Shown piece by piece: positions 31,907 to 41,042 of a stretch of DNA of 64,000 nucleotides (the stretch's first letter is position 1; each line of letters begins with the position of its first letter). The position numbers and the translations under genes are program-made. Under the pieces are notes generated by a model. That model was not told the origin of the DNA, did no database searches, and saw nothing but the letters and a program-made list of their open reading frames with translations. The stretch is taken from NCBI RefSeq assembly GCF_004134825.1, contig NZ_SDPN01000003.1, positions 124,001 through 188,000 on the forward strand, written 5' to 3'. The stretch is from Agromyces albus (lineage in GTDB: Bacteria > Actinomycetota > Actinomycetes > Actinomycetales > Microbacteriaceae).

Positions 31907-32177
31907 CGCGAGCCCGGGGAAGAACTCCGCACGGCCAGGCTCACCGTGAGCACGACGACGTAGACGACGTGCGCTGAAGCCCGAAAGTCCGGGGCTCTAC
32001 CGTGGCAGTCATTCGCGGCAGGACCATATTCTGACGCTCCGCATGGAAGACGCCCGCATAGGTCGACGTCGGCCGGGTACCGCAGAGCGGGCTACGGCGG
32101 CACCCGCGGTTGGCGCTTCTGCGCGGATATGCGGCCACCACTAGTGCACACACGATGCTCGCCAATATGGTGTGCGC

Positions 32178-33032
32178 ATGTCGACGTTCAATACCTTGGT
32201 AGAGATCCCTCGTCCTGTGGATGGCGTGGACCCTGTCGTCTATATCGAACTCAAGACCCAGGAAGCCCGCGAGATCGCCGCGGCGAACACAAAAGCGCGA
32301 GAATTCATCGCGGGCCTAGGGGAGTCCGATAAGTGGGCGCGCGCCTGGCGGTTGCTCTTGATCGGCGCGATCGGCGTCGGGCTCGTTGGCGGCGGCGTCT
32401 TCCTCGCGTGGCAGGCAATCGAAAGTGAGAATCTCGCTGCAGGTATCGCCGCCGCGGCAGTGGTCGCCGTGCTCGCCGTCGCGCTCTTTCTCAACCCTTT
32501 GCAAACTATCGAGCGCGACATCGTTTATCGGCGGTGGTCAGACACGATCGTGGCGAGCTACTACGCGCAGTTCGCCCACGACAAGGGGCGTCTCAGCGAT
32601 CTTCGGCTTGCTGGTCGCAAGGCGTCGGAGCAGTTTGCCCTGCTCGCCGTGACCCATGAGAAGGTCGCCGCCGGGTCGGCCGCTGCGATCAGCGCCATCA
32701 TGCAGGCTGTCGCCGCCGCAGGAGCCGACGCGGAAGACGAACCCGATGACAAGGCCGAGCCGACGACGGTCACTGTGACGCCTCCCGAGGACCAGATGAG
32801 CACCCTCGATGAACTCATCGACGCGTTCAAAATTGAAGCAGCGGGTCCCGACGACCTGATCTACGAATCAAGCGGGCATCCCGCCGGCATCGATATCAAG
32901 GCGACAACGGGCGAGTACAGCGGCAAGCCGACGACAGTCAGCGCAGCTCCGTCGAAAGTGACTGTGACAGTAAGGTCTGCAAAACTCGGCAAAGCTTCGA
33001 CAGTGGAGTTCATGTGGACCGTGAACGCCTGA
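32178..33032 (+). CDS. Two-helix membrane protein with cytoplasmic tail, unknown role
   Basis: ATG 32178 gives 284 residues. Two adjacent membrane helices (about residues 58-80 and 86-108) are followed by NPLQTIERDIVYRRWSDTIVASYYAQF, a long helix and an acidic tail ending in a strand-rich segment (TVTVRSAKLGKASTVEFMW). The NP-x-IER-W-Y pattern after two helices recalls the TRADD-N-associated membrane domain found in bacterial conflict systems, but this is a weak resemblance. It is the last cargo gene before the integrase. Confidence 0.55.
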   Translation: MSTFNTLVEIPRPVDGVDPVVYIELKTQEAREIAAANTKAREFIAGLGESDKWARAWRLLLIGAIGVGLVGGGVFLAWQAIESENLAAGIAAAAVVAVLAVALFLNPLQTIERDIVYRRWSDTIVASYYAQFAHDKGRLSDLRLAGRKASEQFALLAVTHEKVAAGSAAAISAIMQAVAAAGADAEDEPDDKAEPTTVTVTPPEDQMSTLDELIDAFKIEAAGPDDLIYESSGHPAGIDIKATTGEYSGKPTTVSAAPSKVTVTVRSAKLGKASTVEFMWTVNA

Positions 33033-33506
33033 AACATGTCGCGTTGTCCTCGAGGCCGAGCTCCGATTAGGAGAGGATCTCCGACGAAGAGGTCGCCTTG
33101 CCGGGAGCCTTGGGCGAGTTTGGCACCAGAGGCCGCAAAATGCGTTATCCCGACCCGCGCTCTTCAGTGGGCTTACTCCCCGTCAACCAACCAACGCACC
33201 AAAGGCAACGCGATTATCAGCGCCTACGACAAGAATCGTGGGGACGTCCGACCGCGCTCCTTCATCCGGTGATGCCCGAGCCGCCAAGCCATACGGCGGA
33301 CTGTTGCACATCCCGGTGATCATGAAGACCGAAGTCCCCCGTATTCACTGGGATCGCCCGTGCTCGGCTACTGAGATACCGCGGCGTTGGTGCCGACTGA
33401 AATCGAACGGTCCTCTGGGTGCTACCCATCACGCCGGTGGATTCGCCCACGCCTCTACCATTGGTGCATCTATGGCTTTGAGTGACGAGTTGGTGGTTTC
33501 TAGCGA
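33033..33506. other. Gap before the integrase
   Basis: No gene is convincing in these 474 bases. One short plus-strand frame (33036-33272) looks like chance. The region may hold integrase arm sites or the integrase promoter; no clear repeats were found by eye. Confidence 0.4.
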
Positions 33507-34607
33507 ATGGCAAGCATCGAGACGTATTCGACGAAGGCAGGGAAGCGCTATCGGGTGCGCTATCGCAAGCCAGACCATTCCCAGGGTGCAAAGCGAGGCT
33601 TCCGCACCAAGCGGGAGGCCGAGCTGTACCTTGCGTCAATCGAGATCTCGAAGGCACGTGGCGAGTTCGTCGAACATGGGGCGGCGCGCGCAACGATAGC
33701 CGAGCTGGGGCAGGCTTGGCTGTCGACTCAAACGCACCTAAAACCCTCGACCTATCGCACCGTAGCTGACGCATGGCGTCTTCGGGTTGAGCCAAGATGG
33801 GGGCGATATCCGGTCTCCGCCATCCAGCACAGTGACGTGCAGGCATGGGTGTCAGAGCTCTCCGCCTCCCGCTCCCCGACCGTGGTAATTCGCAGCTTCG
33901 GGGTGCTGGCCGCGATCTTAGATGTCGCCGTGCGCGATCGGCGCATTCTCTCCAATCCGGCACGAGGAATCACACTGCCGCGCAAAGAGCGCAAGACGCA
34001 CTCGTATCTAACACACGAGCAGGTCCACCGGCTCGCCACCGAGGCCGGTCCCCGCGCGGCTCTGGTGTTGACTCTCGCCTATACCGGCCTGAGATGGGGT
34101 GAGGTAGCTGCGCTCCGTGTCAGAAGCGTTGATTTCGAACGCCGGCGCATCAACGTCACCGAGAACGCCGTCGAAGTCGGAGGGGTGATTCACGTCGGCT
34201 CGCCGAAAACCTATAAGACCCGCTCCGTCCCAACGCCGCGGTTCCTTCACCCCTACCTCAACGATCAGATAAGTGGCCGGGAAGGTGACGAGCTCCTGTT
34301 CCCCGGCCCCAATGGCGACTACATGCGCCGGACTAGAACAAGCACCGGGTCGAAGTCCTGGTTCAAGACTGCGCTTCGGAACGCCTCGCTCGAGCCGATG
34401 ACCATCCACGACCTCCGGCACACTGCCGCCTCGCTCGCCGTCAGCTCAGGCGCGAACGTGAAAGCCGTCCAGCGGATGCTCGGTCACGCCTCCGCAGCAA
34501 TGACCTTGGACGTCTACAGCGACCTCTTCGACGATGACCTCGATGCGGTTTCAGACCGCCTCGATCAGGCCGTTGCGGCTGCAAGTGTGTCCAAACCGCG
34601 TCCATAG
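33507..34607 (+). CDS. Tyrosine recombinase integrase
   Basis: The 366-residue protein has an N-terminal AP2-like arm-binding region (residues 1-60), a core-binding SAM-like domain (62-150) and the catalytic domain. Active-site residues visible are R196 (YTGLRWGEV), a lysine near 234-237 (SPKTYKTRS), H301 and R304 (HDLRHTAAS), H327 (MLGHAS) and the nucleophile Y337 (LDVYSDL). All are intact, so it should be active. It sits 69 bases from the 3' end of tRNA-Ser(GCU), pointing at it, as expected for an element integrated there. No excisionase gene is adjacent. Confidence 0.92.
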   Translation: MASIETYSTKAGKRYRVRYRKPDHSQGAKRGFRTKREAELYLASIEISKARGEFVEHGAARATIAELGQAWLSTQTHLKPSTYRTVADAWRLRVEPRWGRYPVSAIQHSDVQAWVSELSASRSPTVVIRSFGVLAAILDVAVRDRRILSNPARGITLPRKERKTHSYLTHEQVHRLATEAGPRAALVLTLAYTGLRWGEVAALRVRSVDFERRRINVTENAVEVGGVIHVGSPKTYKTRSVPTPRFLHPYLNDQISGREGDELLFPGPNGDYMRRTRTSTGSKSWFKTALRNASLEPMTIHDLRHTAASLAVSSGANVKAVQRMLGHASAAMTLDVYSDLFDDDLDAVSDRLDQAVAAASVSKPRP

Positions 34608-34630
34608 CCCTTTGGTCGCCAAAAGAAAGT

Positions 34631-34664
34631 CGCCATCTGCCCCGGAATTTCGGGGCAAATGGCG
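34631..34664. terminator. Strong hairpin between integrase and tRNA
   Basis: CGCCAT-CT-GCCCCG, a GAATTT loop, then CGGGGC-AA-ATGGCG form a long stem, followed by TCTCTG. It probably ends integrase transcription and protects the convergent tRNA gene. Confidence 0.65.
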
Positions 34665-34675
34665 TCTCTGTCTTG

Positions 34676-34764
34676 CGGAGACGGCGGGATTTGAACCCGC
34701 GGTCCCCTTACGGGGACTCCACCTTAGCAGGGTGGTGCACTCGGCCGGACTATGCGACGTCTCC
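34676..34764 (-). tRNA. tRNA-Ser(GCU), likely attachment site of the element
   Basis: The minus strand folds as a serine tRNA: acceptor GGAGACG with CGTCTCC, anticodon stem CCACC/GGTGG around loop CTGCTAA (anticodon GCT), a long variable arm, and a T arm with GGTTCAAATC. The discriminator is G; CCA is not encoded. The 3' end faces the integrase, the standard position for an attachment site. The boundary between element and chromosome is probably within this 3' part. Confidence 0.95.
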
Positions 34765-34843
34765 TCGTGAACGCTTGCGCGAACACGCGAGAGCCATCAT
34801 AACCCGGCCGTGCCGTCGATGACGATTCGGCCGAATTGCGGCG

Positions 34844-36154
34844 CTACTGGTCGTCGAGGGTGCGGCCTGCCGAACAGCGCGCCTCGGCGGCGGTCTGCCC
34901 CGTCACGTCGCTCGGCAGCGCCTCGACGGGCGCCGCAGCAACAGGCGCGTCGGCCGGCGCCTCTTCGGCGGGAACCTCTTCAGCCGGAACCTCTTCGGCC
35001 GGCGCTTCCGCCGGGGGCGCGGCAACCGCGTTCGGGTCGCCCACCGAGGCGAACTGCGCCTCGGCGGCGGCCGGGTCGAACGTCACGGGCAAGTCGTTCT
35101 GCAGGGCCGTGTTGACGAGCTCGGCGGAATCCGTGGGGGCGACCGCCCCGCTGTCGACGTATCCGGTGGGGTACTGGATGAACGCGATCTTGTTGAGGTC
35201 GGTGTCTTTCAGCGCCTTGGCGATCGAGATCATGCGCGTGGGATCCATGAGGCTGTCGGACAGCTGCATGTTGGCGAGCGCGGCCTTCGCGATCGAGTAG
35301 AGCTTCCCGGGGTCGCCGAGCGTGCCGCTCGACTGCAGCGTGCGCGCGAGTGACGAGAGGAACACCTGCTGATTCGAGATGCGGGCCAGATCGCTGCCGT
35401 CGCCGACGCCGTGGCGAGTGCGGAGGAACTGCAGGGCGGGAATTCCCTTGAGGTTGTGGGTGCCGGCCGAGAGGAACGTGCCGGTGTACTCGTCTTCGAT
35501 CGGCTCGGCGACGCACACGTCGACGCCGCCCACCGCTTCGGAGAGCCCTGCGACACCGAGGAACTGCACGATGCCCGCGAAGGGGATGGTGACCCCGGTG
35601 AGCTCCTCGACCGTCTTCACGACGCACGGCATGCCGCCATGGGAGAGCACCGAGTTGATCTTCACGTCGGATTGCTCGTAGAGCGGGTCGCCTGAGGGGT
35701 CTTCAGGGTCGGTGCACGCCGGCACGTCGACGAGCATGTCACGCGGGAAGCTCACGACCGAGGCATTCGAGTGGTCTTCGGAGATGTGCAGGAGCATCGT
35801 CACGTCGTTGAGGACCGCGGTCTCCTCGTCGGGATCGCCGAACGCCTCGCCCTGGCCCGCTCGGCTGTCGCTGCCGACGATGAGGATGTTCACGCCGCCT
35901 TCGATGGCGCCGACATCGGGGACACCGTCGAGCACCGCTTCATTGCCGAGGGTGATCGTGGGCTGCGCGGTGCTTGCGAGATCCCAGGCGGCGTAGGCCG
36001 CGACTGCTGAACCGGAGACGAGAGTGACTGCGACGACGGAGCCGACGACCTTTGCGAGGGTCTTCCAGGCATTGTGCCGCTTCAGCCGACCGTGACGCGC
36101 GACGGCAGGACTCTTCGCTGCGCGACGGGAGCTGTGACGTAACTCTTCGTTCAC
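34844..36154 (-). CDS. LCP-family cell-wall glycopolymer ligase 1
   Basis: GTG 36154 (GAAGGGA upstream) gives 436 residues; a longer frame would run into the tRNA. After a basic cytoplasmic start and one membrane helix (about 35-57) comes an LCP domain: IVGSDSRAG, LNDVTMLLHIS, VSFPRDMLVDVP and FLRTRHGVGDGSDLARISNQQ, carrying the Arg/Asp ligands for the polyprenyl-phosphate sugar. LCP enzymes attach teichoic-acid-like or arabinogalactan-type polymers to peptidoglycan. The C-terminal tail is low-complexity (VPAEEVPAEEAP). A close relative lies 250 bases upstream on the same strand. Confidence 0.9.
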   Translation of the reverse strand: MNEELRHSSRRAAKSPAVARHGRLKRHNAWKTLAKVVGSVVAVTLVSGSAVAAYAAWDLASTAQPTITLGNEAVLDGVPDVGAIEGGVNILIVGSDSRAGQGEAFGDPDEETAVLNDVTMLLHISEDHSNASVVSFPRDMLVDVPACTDPEDPSGDPLYEQSDVKINSVLSHGGMPCVVKTVEELTGVTIPFAGIVQFLGVAGLSEAVGGVDVCVAEPIEDEYTGTFLSAGTHNLKGIPALQFLRTRHGVGDGSDLARISNQQVFLSSLARTLQSSGTLGDPGKLYSIAKAALANMQLSDSLMDPTRMISIAKALKDTDLNKIAFIQYPTGYVDSGAVAPTDSAELVNTALQNDLPVTFDPAAAEAQFASVGDPNAVAAPPAEAPAEEVPAEEVPAEEAPADAPVAAAPVEALPSDVTGQTAAEARCSAGRTLDDQ

Positions 36155-36181
36155 CGGTGTCCCTTCTCTCTCAGGTTCGCG

Positions 36182-36266
36182 CGGAGGGCGTGGGATTCGA
36201 ACCCACGAGGCATTGCTGCCCACTGGTTTTCAAGACCAGCTCCATCGGCCGCTCGGACAGCCCTCC
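36182..36266 (-). tRNA. tRNA-Ser(UGA)
   Basis: The minus strand folds with acceptor GGAGGGC/GCCCTCC, anticodon stem CTGGT/ACCAG around CTTGAAA (anticodon TGA), a long variable arm and T arm GGTTCGAATCC. The discriminator is G. It lies between the two LCP genes. Confidence 0.95.
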
Positions 36267-36400
36267 TCGCCCGCACACCGCAACACCGTCTCTATGACGG
36301 CACATCTACGTGCAGGCAGGCCCCGATTCTAGCCGACGCGCATTCCGACGAGCCTTTCAGCCCTGTCTGGGAGTGTCCTGATGCGGGCCGGATGTCGCGA

Positions 36401-37690
36401 TCAGCCCTCGTTGGCGCTCGCGCAGCGCACTTCCGCGGCCGTCTGGCCGGTGACGTCGCCGGGCAGCGGTTCGGGCGGTGCACCGGCCTCGGCGGGAGGG
36501 TCGGTGGGAGCCTCGGACGCCGGCGCCTCCTCGGCGGGCGGCGGCGCCGTGGGATCTTCGACCGTGCCGAACTCCGCGCCCGCGATGGCATTCGGATCGA
36601 ACTGCACCGGCCGGTCGGCCTGCAGCGCCGCATTCACGATCGCCGCCGACTCCGAAGGCTCGACGGAGGCGAAGTCCTCGGTGTACACGGTCGGATATTG
36701 CACGAAGGCGACCTTCGACAGGTCGACGTCCTGCATCATCCGCGCGATCGCGACGAGCCGCGTCGGGTCCTGCAGGGCCGTCGACAGGGTCATGTTCGAG
36801 AGCACCGCCTTGGCGATCGAGTAGAGCTTCACCGGGTCGCCGAGCGTGCCCTCGCTCTGCAGGGTGCGCATGAGCGAGGCGAGGAACGTCTGCTGGTTCG
36901 AGATGCGGCCGAGGTCGCTGCCATCGCCCACGCCGTGCCGCGACCGGAGGAACGCGAGCGCTTCCATTCCCGAGATCGAATGCCTGCCCGCGTCGAGGTT
37001 GAGGCCCGAGTACTCATCGACGACCGGCTCGGCGAGGCACACCTCGACGCCACCGACGGCCTCGGAGAGCGCCGCGACACCATAGAACTCGACGATGCCG
37101 CCGAGCGGAATCTGCACTCCCGTGAGCTGCTCCACCGTCGTGCCGACGCAGCCGAGCCCGCCGTGCGAGAGCACGGTGTTGAGCTTCACGCCCGACATCG
37201 CCGGGAGCGGTTCGCCTTCGGGGTTCTCGGGATCGGTGCACTCGGGCACCTCCACCACGAGGTCGCGTGGGAAGCTCACGACCTCGACGTGCGAATGGTC
37301 CTGGGAGATGTGCAGCAACATGGTCACGTCGTTGAGCACGGCCGACTCCTCTTCGGGATCGCCGAACGCGCCGTCGTCGGGCCGCTTGTCGCTGCCGACG
37401 AGGATGAAGCTGAGTCCCCCTTCCATCGCGCCGATGTCGGGCACGCCCTCGAGCATCTCCTCGCTCTCGAGCTCGACAGGGGGCTTCACCGATCCGACGA
37501 GGTCGATCACCGCGAAGGCCGCCACCGATCCGGCGCTCACCGCGAGCACTGCGACGACGGATGCCGCGAGCTTCAGGTAGGCCCGCGCGGCATCGTGTCG
37601 CGGCAGTCGGCCGTGTCTCGGCACGTCGGCGGAATCGGCGATCGAGACCTGCTCATCGACGACCGAGGCCTGCTCAGAGCCACCGCTCAC
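36401..37690 (-). CDS. LCP-family cell-wall glycopolymer ligase 2
   Basis: The 429-residue protein has one membrane helix (about 39-63) and the LCP core: ILVGSDKRPDDG, LNDVTMLLHISQDHSHVEVVSFPRDLVVEVP, and FLRSRHGVGDGSDLGRISNQQTFL. It is a close paralogue of the protein at 34844-36154, including the tail GDVTGQTAAEVRC near the end. The C-terminus is Pro/Ala-rich. Bacteria often carry several LCP enzymes with overlapping roles; a tandem copy here suggests local duplication. Confidence 0.9.
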   Translation of the reverse strand: MSGGSEQASVVDEQVSIADSADVPRHGRLPRHDAARAYLKLAASVVAVLAVSAGSVAAFAVIDLVGSVKPPVELESEEMLEGVPDIGAMEGGLSFILVGSDKRPDDGAFGDPEEESAVLNDVTMLLHISQDHSHVEVVSFPRDLVVEVPECTDPENPEGEPLPAMSGVKLNTVLSHGGLGCVGTTVEQLTGVQIPLGGIVEFYGVAALSEAVGGVEVCLAEPVVDEYSGLNLDAGRHSISGMEALAFLRSRHGVGDGSDLGRISNQQTFLASLMRTLQSEGTLGDPVKLYSIAKAVLSNMTLSTALQDPTRLVAIARMMQDVDLSKVAFVQYPTVYTEDFASVEPSESAAIVNAALQADRPVQFDPNAIAGAEFGTVEDPTAPPPAEEAPASEAPTDPPAEAGAPPEPLPGDVTGQTAAEVRCASANEG

Positions 37691-37747
37691 GGAACCCTCC
37701 CCGAACTGGATCTTATCCGCGTGACCGGGAATCCGCCCGTGGAAGGG

Positions 37748-38638
37748 TCAGGAGAGCGAGTCGAGCACCGAGGCGAGACCGGCGTGGTCGATGTCGCCCG
37801 TCACCTCGCCGGCCGCTTCCCGCACCTCGGCGGGTGCCTGGCCCATCGCGACCGACCGGCCCGCGGCTCCCGCCCACGTGAACATCTCGATGTCGTTGCG
37901 GCCGTCGCCGATCGCGATCACGCGGTCGACCGGCAGGTCGAGCCAGCCGCGCACGCGCTCGAGGGCCGTGGCCTTGCTGACGCCCTCGGGCGCGATGTCG
38001 AGCCAGGCGGTCCAGCCGATCGCGTAGCTCACCTGGTGCAGGCCCATCTCCTCGACGATGCTGAGGAACTCCTCGAGCTCGTGGTCGGGTGAGACGACGA
38101 CGACACGGGTCGCCCGCTGGTCGAGCAGTTGTTCGAACGGGACCTCGCGGGCGTTGTCGAGGTTCCAGTCGCTCATGCCCTCGGTGTACAGGCGGAAGCC
38201 GTTGGGCTCCTCGACCATGAACCGGCCGTCGGGCAGGAACGAGCGGATGCGCTCGAGCACCTCGGTGGGGTCGAAGGTCTCGACGTGGGCGCGGACATAG
38301 CCGTCGGATGCCTCGTCGTCGCGCCGCATCGTGATGGCGCCGTTGGCGCACACGACGTACTCGGGCGTGAGCCCGAGCCGCTCGAGCACGGGATGGGTCG
38401 TCGCCCACGAACGGCCGGTCGCGAGGGTGACCTCATGCCCGCGATCGCGGACCGCCGCGACCGCGTCGGCGACGACCTGGTCGATCGACTCGTCTTCGTG
38501 CATGATCGTGCCGTCGATGTCGAGCACGACGAGCCAGCGCCCGTCGGGGGCGACGTCGACGGCGTGCGGGCGCTGCGATGCGGACGCCTCGTGACGTTCG
38601 GGCGCTCGGTTCTCGCCGGGAGCGGGTTGCTGCGACAT
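37748..38638 (-). CDS. HAD-superfamily phosphatase (Cof type)
   Basis: ATG 38638 gives 296 residues. It has LVVLDIDGTI near the start (the nucleophile Asp and general acid), TLATGRSWATTHPVLERLG in the second motif region, and VIAIGDGRNDIEMF, the Mg-binding motif of Cof-type HAD enzymes. The cap domain lies between. It probably dephosphorylates a sugar or cofactor phosphate. The start is eight bases from the serS stop, so the two probably form an operon. Confidence 0.85.
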   Translation of the reverse strand: MSQQPAPGENRAPERHEASASQRPHAVDVAPDGRWLVVLDIDGTIMHEDESIDQVVADAVAAVRDRGHEVTLATGRSWATTHPVLERLGLTPEYVVCANGAITMRRDDEASDGYVRAHVETFDPTEVLERIRSFLPDGRFMVEEPNGFRLYTEGMSDWNLDNAREVPFEQLLDQRATRVVVVSPDHELEEFLSIVEEMGLHQVSYAIGWTAWLDIAPEGVSKATALERVRGWLDLPVDRVIAIGDGRNDIEMFTWAGAAGRSVAMGQAPAEVREAAGEVTGDIDHAGLASVLDSLS

Positions 38639-38646
38639 CCGATCGC

Positions 38647-39918
38647 CTATCGAGCCGCGACGGGCTCGAGCACGTCGAGGCCGCCGAGGTAGCCGCGCAG
38701 CGCCTCGGGCACGAGCACCGAGCCGTCGGCCTGCTGGTGGGTCTCGAGGATCGCGACGATCCAGCGAGTGGTGGCGAGCGTGCCGTTGAGGGTCGCAACG
38801 GGAGCCGTCTTGCCGCTCTCGGTGCGGTGGCGGATGTCGAGGCGGCGCGCTTGGAAGGTCGTGCAGTTCGAGGTCGAGGTGAGCTCGCGGTAGGCCGCTT
38901 GCGTGGGCACCCATGCCTCGACGTCGTACTTGCGGGCGGCGCTCGAGCCGAGGTCGCCCGCGGCCGTGTCGATCACCCGGTAGGCGAGGCCCAGGTCTTG
39001 GAGCATGCCCTCCTGCCATCCGAGCAGTCGCTCGTGCTCCGCCTCGGCGTCGGCCGGGTCGACATAGCTGAACATCTCGAGCTTGTTGAACTGGTGCACC
39101 CGGATGATGCCGCGCGTGTCGCGCCCGTGGCTGCCGGCCTCGCGGCGGTAGCACGTCGACCAGCCCGCATAGCGCAGCGGACCGTTCGAGAGGTCGATGA
39201 TCTCGTCGGCGTGATAGCCGGCGAGCGCGACCTCGCTCGTGCCGGTGAGGTAGAGGTCGTCGTCGGGCAGGTAGTAGATGTCTTCAGCGTGAGCCCCGAG
39301 GAATCCGGTGCCCTGCATGATCTCGGGCCGCACGAGCGTGGGCGTGATGAGCGGCGTGAAGCCCGCGGCGAGCGCACGATCGAGGCCCATCGACATGATC
39401 GCGAGCTCGAGGCGCGCGCCGACGCCCTTCAGGTAGTGGAACCGCGCCCCCGACACCTTCGCGCCGCGCTGCATGTCGATCGCGTCGAGGAGTTCGCCGA
39501 TCTCGAGGTGGTCGCGCGGCTCGAAGCCGAACGCGGGAACCTCGCCCACCTCGCGGAGCACGATGTAGTCGTCTTCGCCGCCAGCGGGCACACCGTCGAG
39601 GACGACGTTGCCGATGCGCTGCACGGCCTCGGTGAACGCAGTCTCGGCGTCGCTGGCCTGCTGGCTCGCGGCCTTCACTCGCGCGGAGAGCTGTTGCACC
39701 TCGGCGACGAGCGCGGCCTTCTGCTCTTTGGGCGCCTGCGCGACCTGCTTGCCGAAGGTGTTCTGCTCGGCGCGGAGCGACTCGAACGTGGTGATCGCGC
39801 TGCGGCGCGCGGCATCCGCTTCGACGGCGTCATCGACGAAGGCCACGGACTCGCCACGGAGCTCTTGCGAACGCTTGATCAGTTCGGGGTTCTCGCGGAG
39901 CAGCAGGGGGTCGATCAC
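38647..39918 (-). CDS. serS: Seryl-tRNA synthetase
   Basis: GTG 39918 ([11 protein letters not shown]) matches the typical SerS N-terminus, giving 423 residues. The N-terminal coiled-coil arm (about 30-100: [20 protein letters not shown]) binds the tRNA variable arm. The class II catalytic core has motif 2 ([26 protein letters not shown]) and motif 3 ([19 protein letters not shown]). Two tRNA-Ser genes lie within 5 kb, a coherent serine cluster. It charges tRNA-Ser in the cytoplasm. Confidence 0.97.
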   Translation of the reverse strand: MIDPLLLRENPELIKRSQELRGESVAFVDDAVEADAARRSAITTFESLRAEQNTFGKQVAQAPKEQKAALVAEVQQLSARVKAASQQASDAETAFTEAVQRIGNVVLDGVPAGGEDDYIVLREVGEVPAFGFEPRDHLEIGELLDAIDMQRGAKVSGARFHYLKGVGARLELAIMSMGLDRALAAGFTPLITPTLVRPEIMQGTGFLGAHAEDIYYLPDDDLYLTGTSEVALAGYHADEIIDLSNGPLRYAGWSTCYRREAGSHGRDTRGIIRVHQFNKLEMFSYVDPADAEAEHERLLGWQEGMLQDLGLAYRVIDTAAGDLGSSAARKYDVEAWVPTQAAYRELTSTSNCTTFQARRLDIRHRTESGKTAPVATLNGTLATTRWIVAILETHQQADGSVLVPEALRGYLGGLDVLEPVAAR

Positions 39919-40013
39919 CCGAGCAAGTCTAGCCGTGGGCATCCGCCGGTCCGGTCCGGCTCATGCGCGTGGTTCCGGGCCTGCGCACGGCTGGATGGAA
40001 TACCGTTGGCAGC

Positions 40014-41042
40014 GTGGCGAGACTGGGGAGGCAGGGTTCGACGGATGCCGCGAGCACGCGCCCGCGCGCAGCCGTCATCTTCAATCCCACGAAGCAGGGT
40101 GTCGACGCGCTGCGCGACGCCGTGCGGCAAGCCGAGTCGCGGCAGGGGTTCGCCCCGTCGCTGTGGATCGAGACGCTCGAGCACGACCCGGGCAGCAGCA
40201 TGGCGCTCGAGGCGCTCGCCGCCGGGGTCGACCTCGTGATCGCAGCCGGGGGCGACGGCACGGTGCGCGCGGTGGCGGCGGGACTCCGCGGCAGTGGCGT
40301 GCCCCTCGGCCTCGTGCCGCTCGGCACCGGCAACCTGTTCGCACGCAACCTCGAGATCCCCGTGAACGACCCCGACGACGCCGTCGTGCTCGCCTTCTCG
40401 GGCTTCGAGCATGCCGTCGACGTGCTCGTCGCCGACGTCACAAGGCCCGACGGCACCAACGAGACGCACGTCTCCCTCGTGATGGCCGGCATCGGCATCG
40501 ACGCGGCGATGATCTCGAACACCAATCCCGACCTGAAGAAGAAGGTCGGCTGGCTCGCCTACGTCGACGCAGGGCTGCGCGCGATCCCCGCGTCGAAGCC
40601 GTTCCGCATCACGCACCGGCTCGACCTCGGCCGGCACCACCGCTCGCGGGTGTCGAGCATCCTCGTGGCGAACCTCGGCTACCTGCCGGGCAACATCGAG
40701 CTCATCCCCGACGCGGAGGTCGACGACGGCAAGCTCGACGTCGTGCTGCTGCAGCCACGCAACGTCTTCGGCTGGATCCTCATCTGGCGCAAGGTGACGT
40801 GGGAGAACCGGGTGCTGCGCAAGAGCGCGGTCGGCCGCCAGTTCATCGCGCTCACCGGCGACAAGCGGCGAAGCGAGATCCTCTACTCCCGGGGCCGCGC
40901 CGTCGACATCGACATCGAGGGTGCGCCAGAGGAGTTCGAGATCGACGGCGACGAGTTCGGCACGGTCGCGTCGGTGCGGTTCCGCGTCGACCCGGCGGCG
41001 CTCATCGTTCGAGTCGGTCGCGGACTTCGCGTCGGTCGCTGA
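40014..41042 (+). CDS. Diacylglycerol kinase-like lipid kinase
   Basis: From GTG 40014 the protein has about 342 residues; GTG or ATG codons further upstream are possible. The motif IAAGGDGTVRAVAAGL with PLGLVPLGTGNLFARNLEIP identifies the DAGK/YegS catalytic fold. AVIFNPTKQG at the start and ILVANLGYLPGNIELIPDAEVDDGKLDV later are also typical. It phosphorylates a lipid or sphingoid base using ATP at the membrane. The last codons run through 18-bp tandem repeats shared with the convergent gene. Confidence 0.88.
   Translation: MARLGRQGSTDAASTRPRAAVIFNPTKQGVDALRDAVRQAESRQGFAPSLWIETLEHDPGSSMALEALAAGVDLVIAAGGDGTVRAVAAGLRGSGVPLGLVPLGTGNLFARNLEIPVNDPDDAVVLAFSGFEHAVDVLVADVTRPDGTNETHVSLVMAGIGIDAAMISNTNPDLKKKVGWLAYVDAGLRAIPASKPFRITHRLDLGRHHRSRVSSILVANLGYLPGNIELIPDAEVDDGKLDVVLLQPRNVFGWILIWRKVTWENRVLRKSAVGRQFIALTGDKRRSEILYSRGRAVDIDIEGAPEEFEIDGDEFGTVASVRFRVDPAALIVRVGRGLRVGR

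Noticed and set aside
31941-32165. 74-residue minus-strand frame
   Set aside because: Ser/Thr/Arg-rich with no fold pattern and no start signal.
1-34000. CRISPR array
   Set aside because: No regularly spaced identical repeats with unique spacers; the tandem arrays seen have no spacers.
36155-36223. N-terminal extension of LCP 1 into tRNA-Ser(UGA)
   Set aside because: A protein start inside a tRNA gene is unlikely; GTG 36154 has its own ribosome binding site.
38639-39154. N-terminal extension of the HAD phosphatase frame
   Set aside because: It overlaps serS in another frame; the start at 38638 fits family length.
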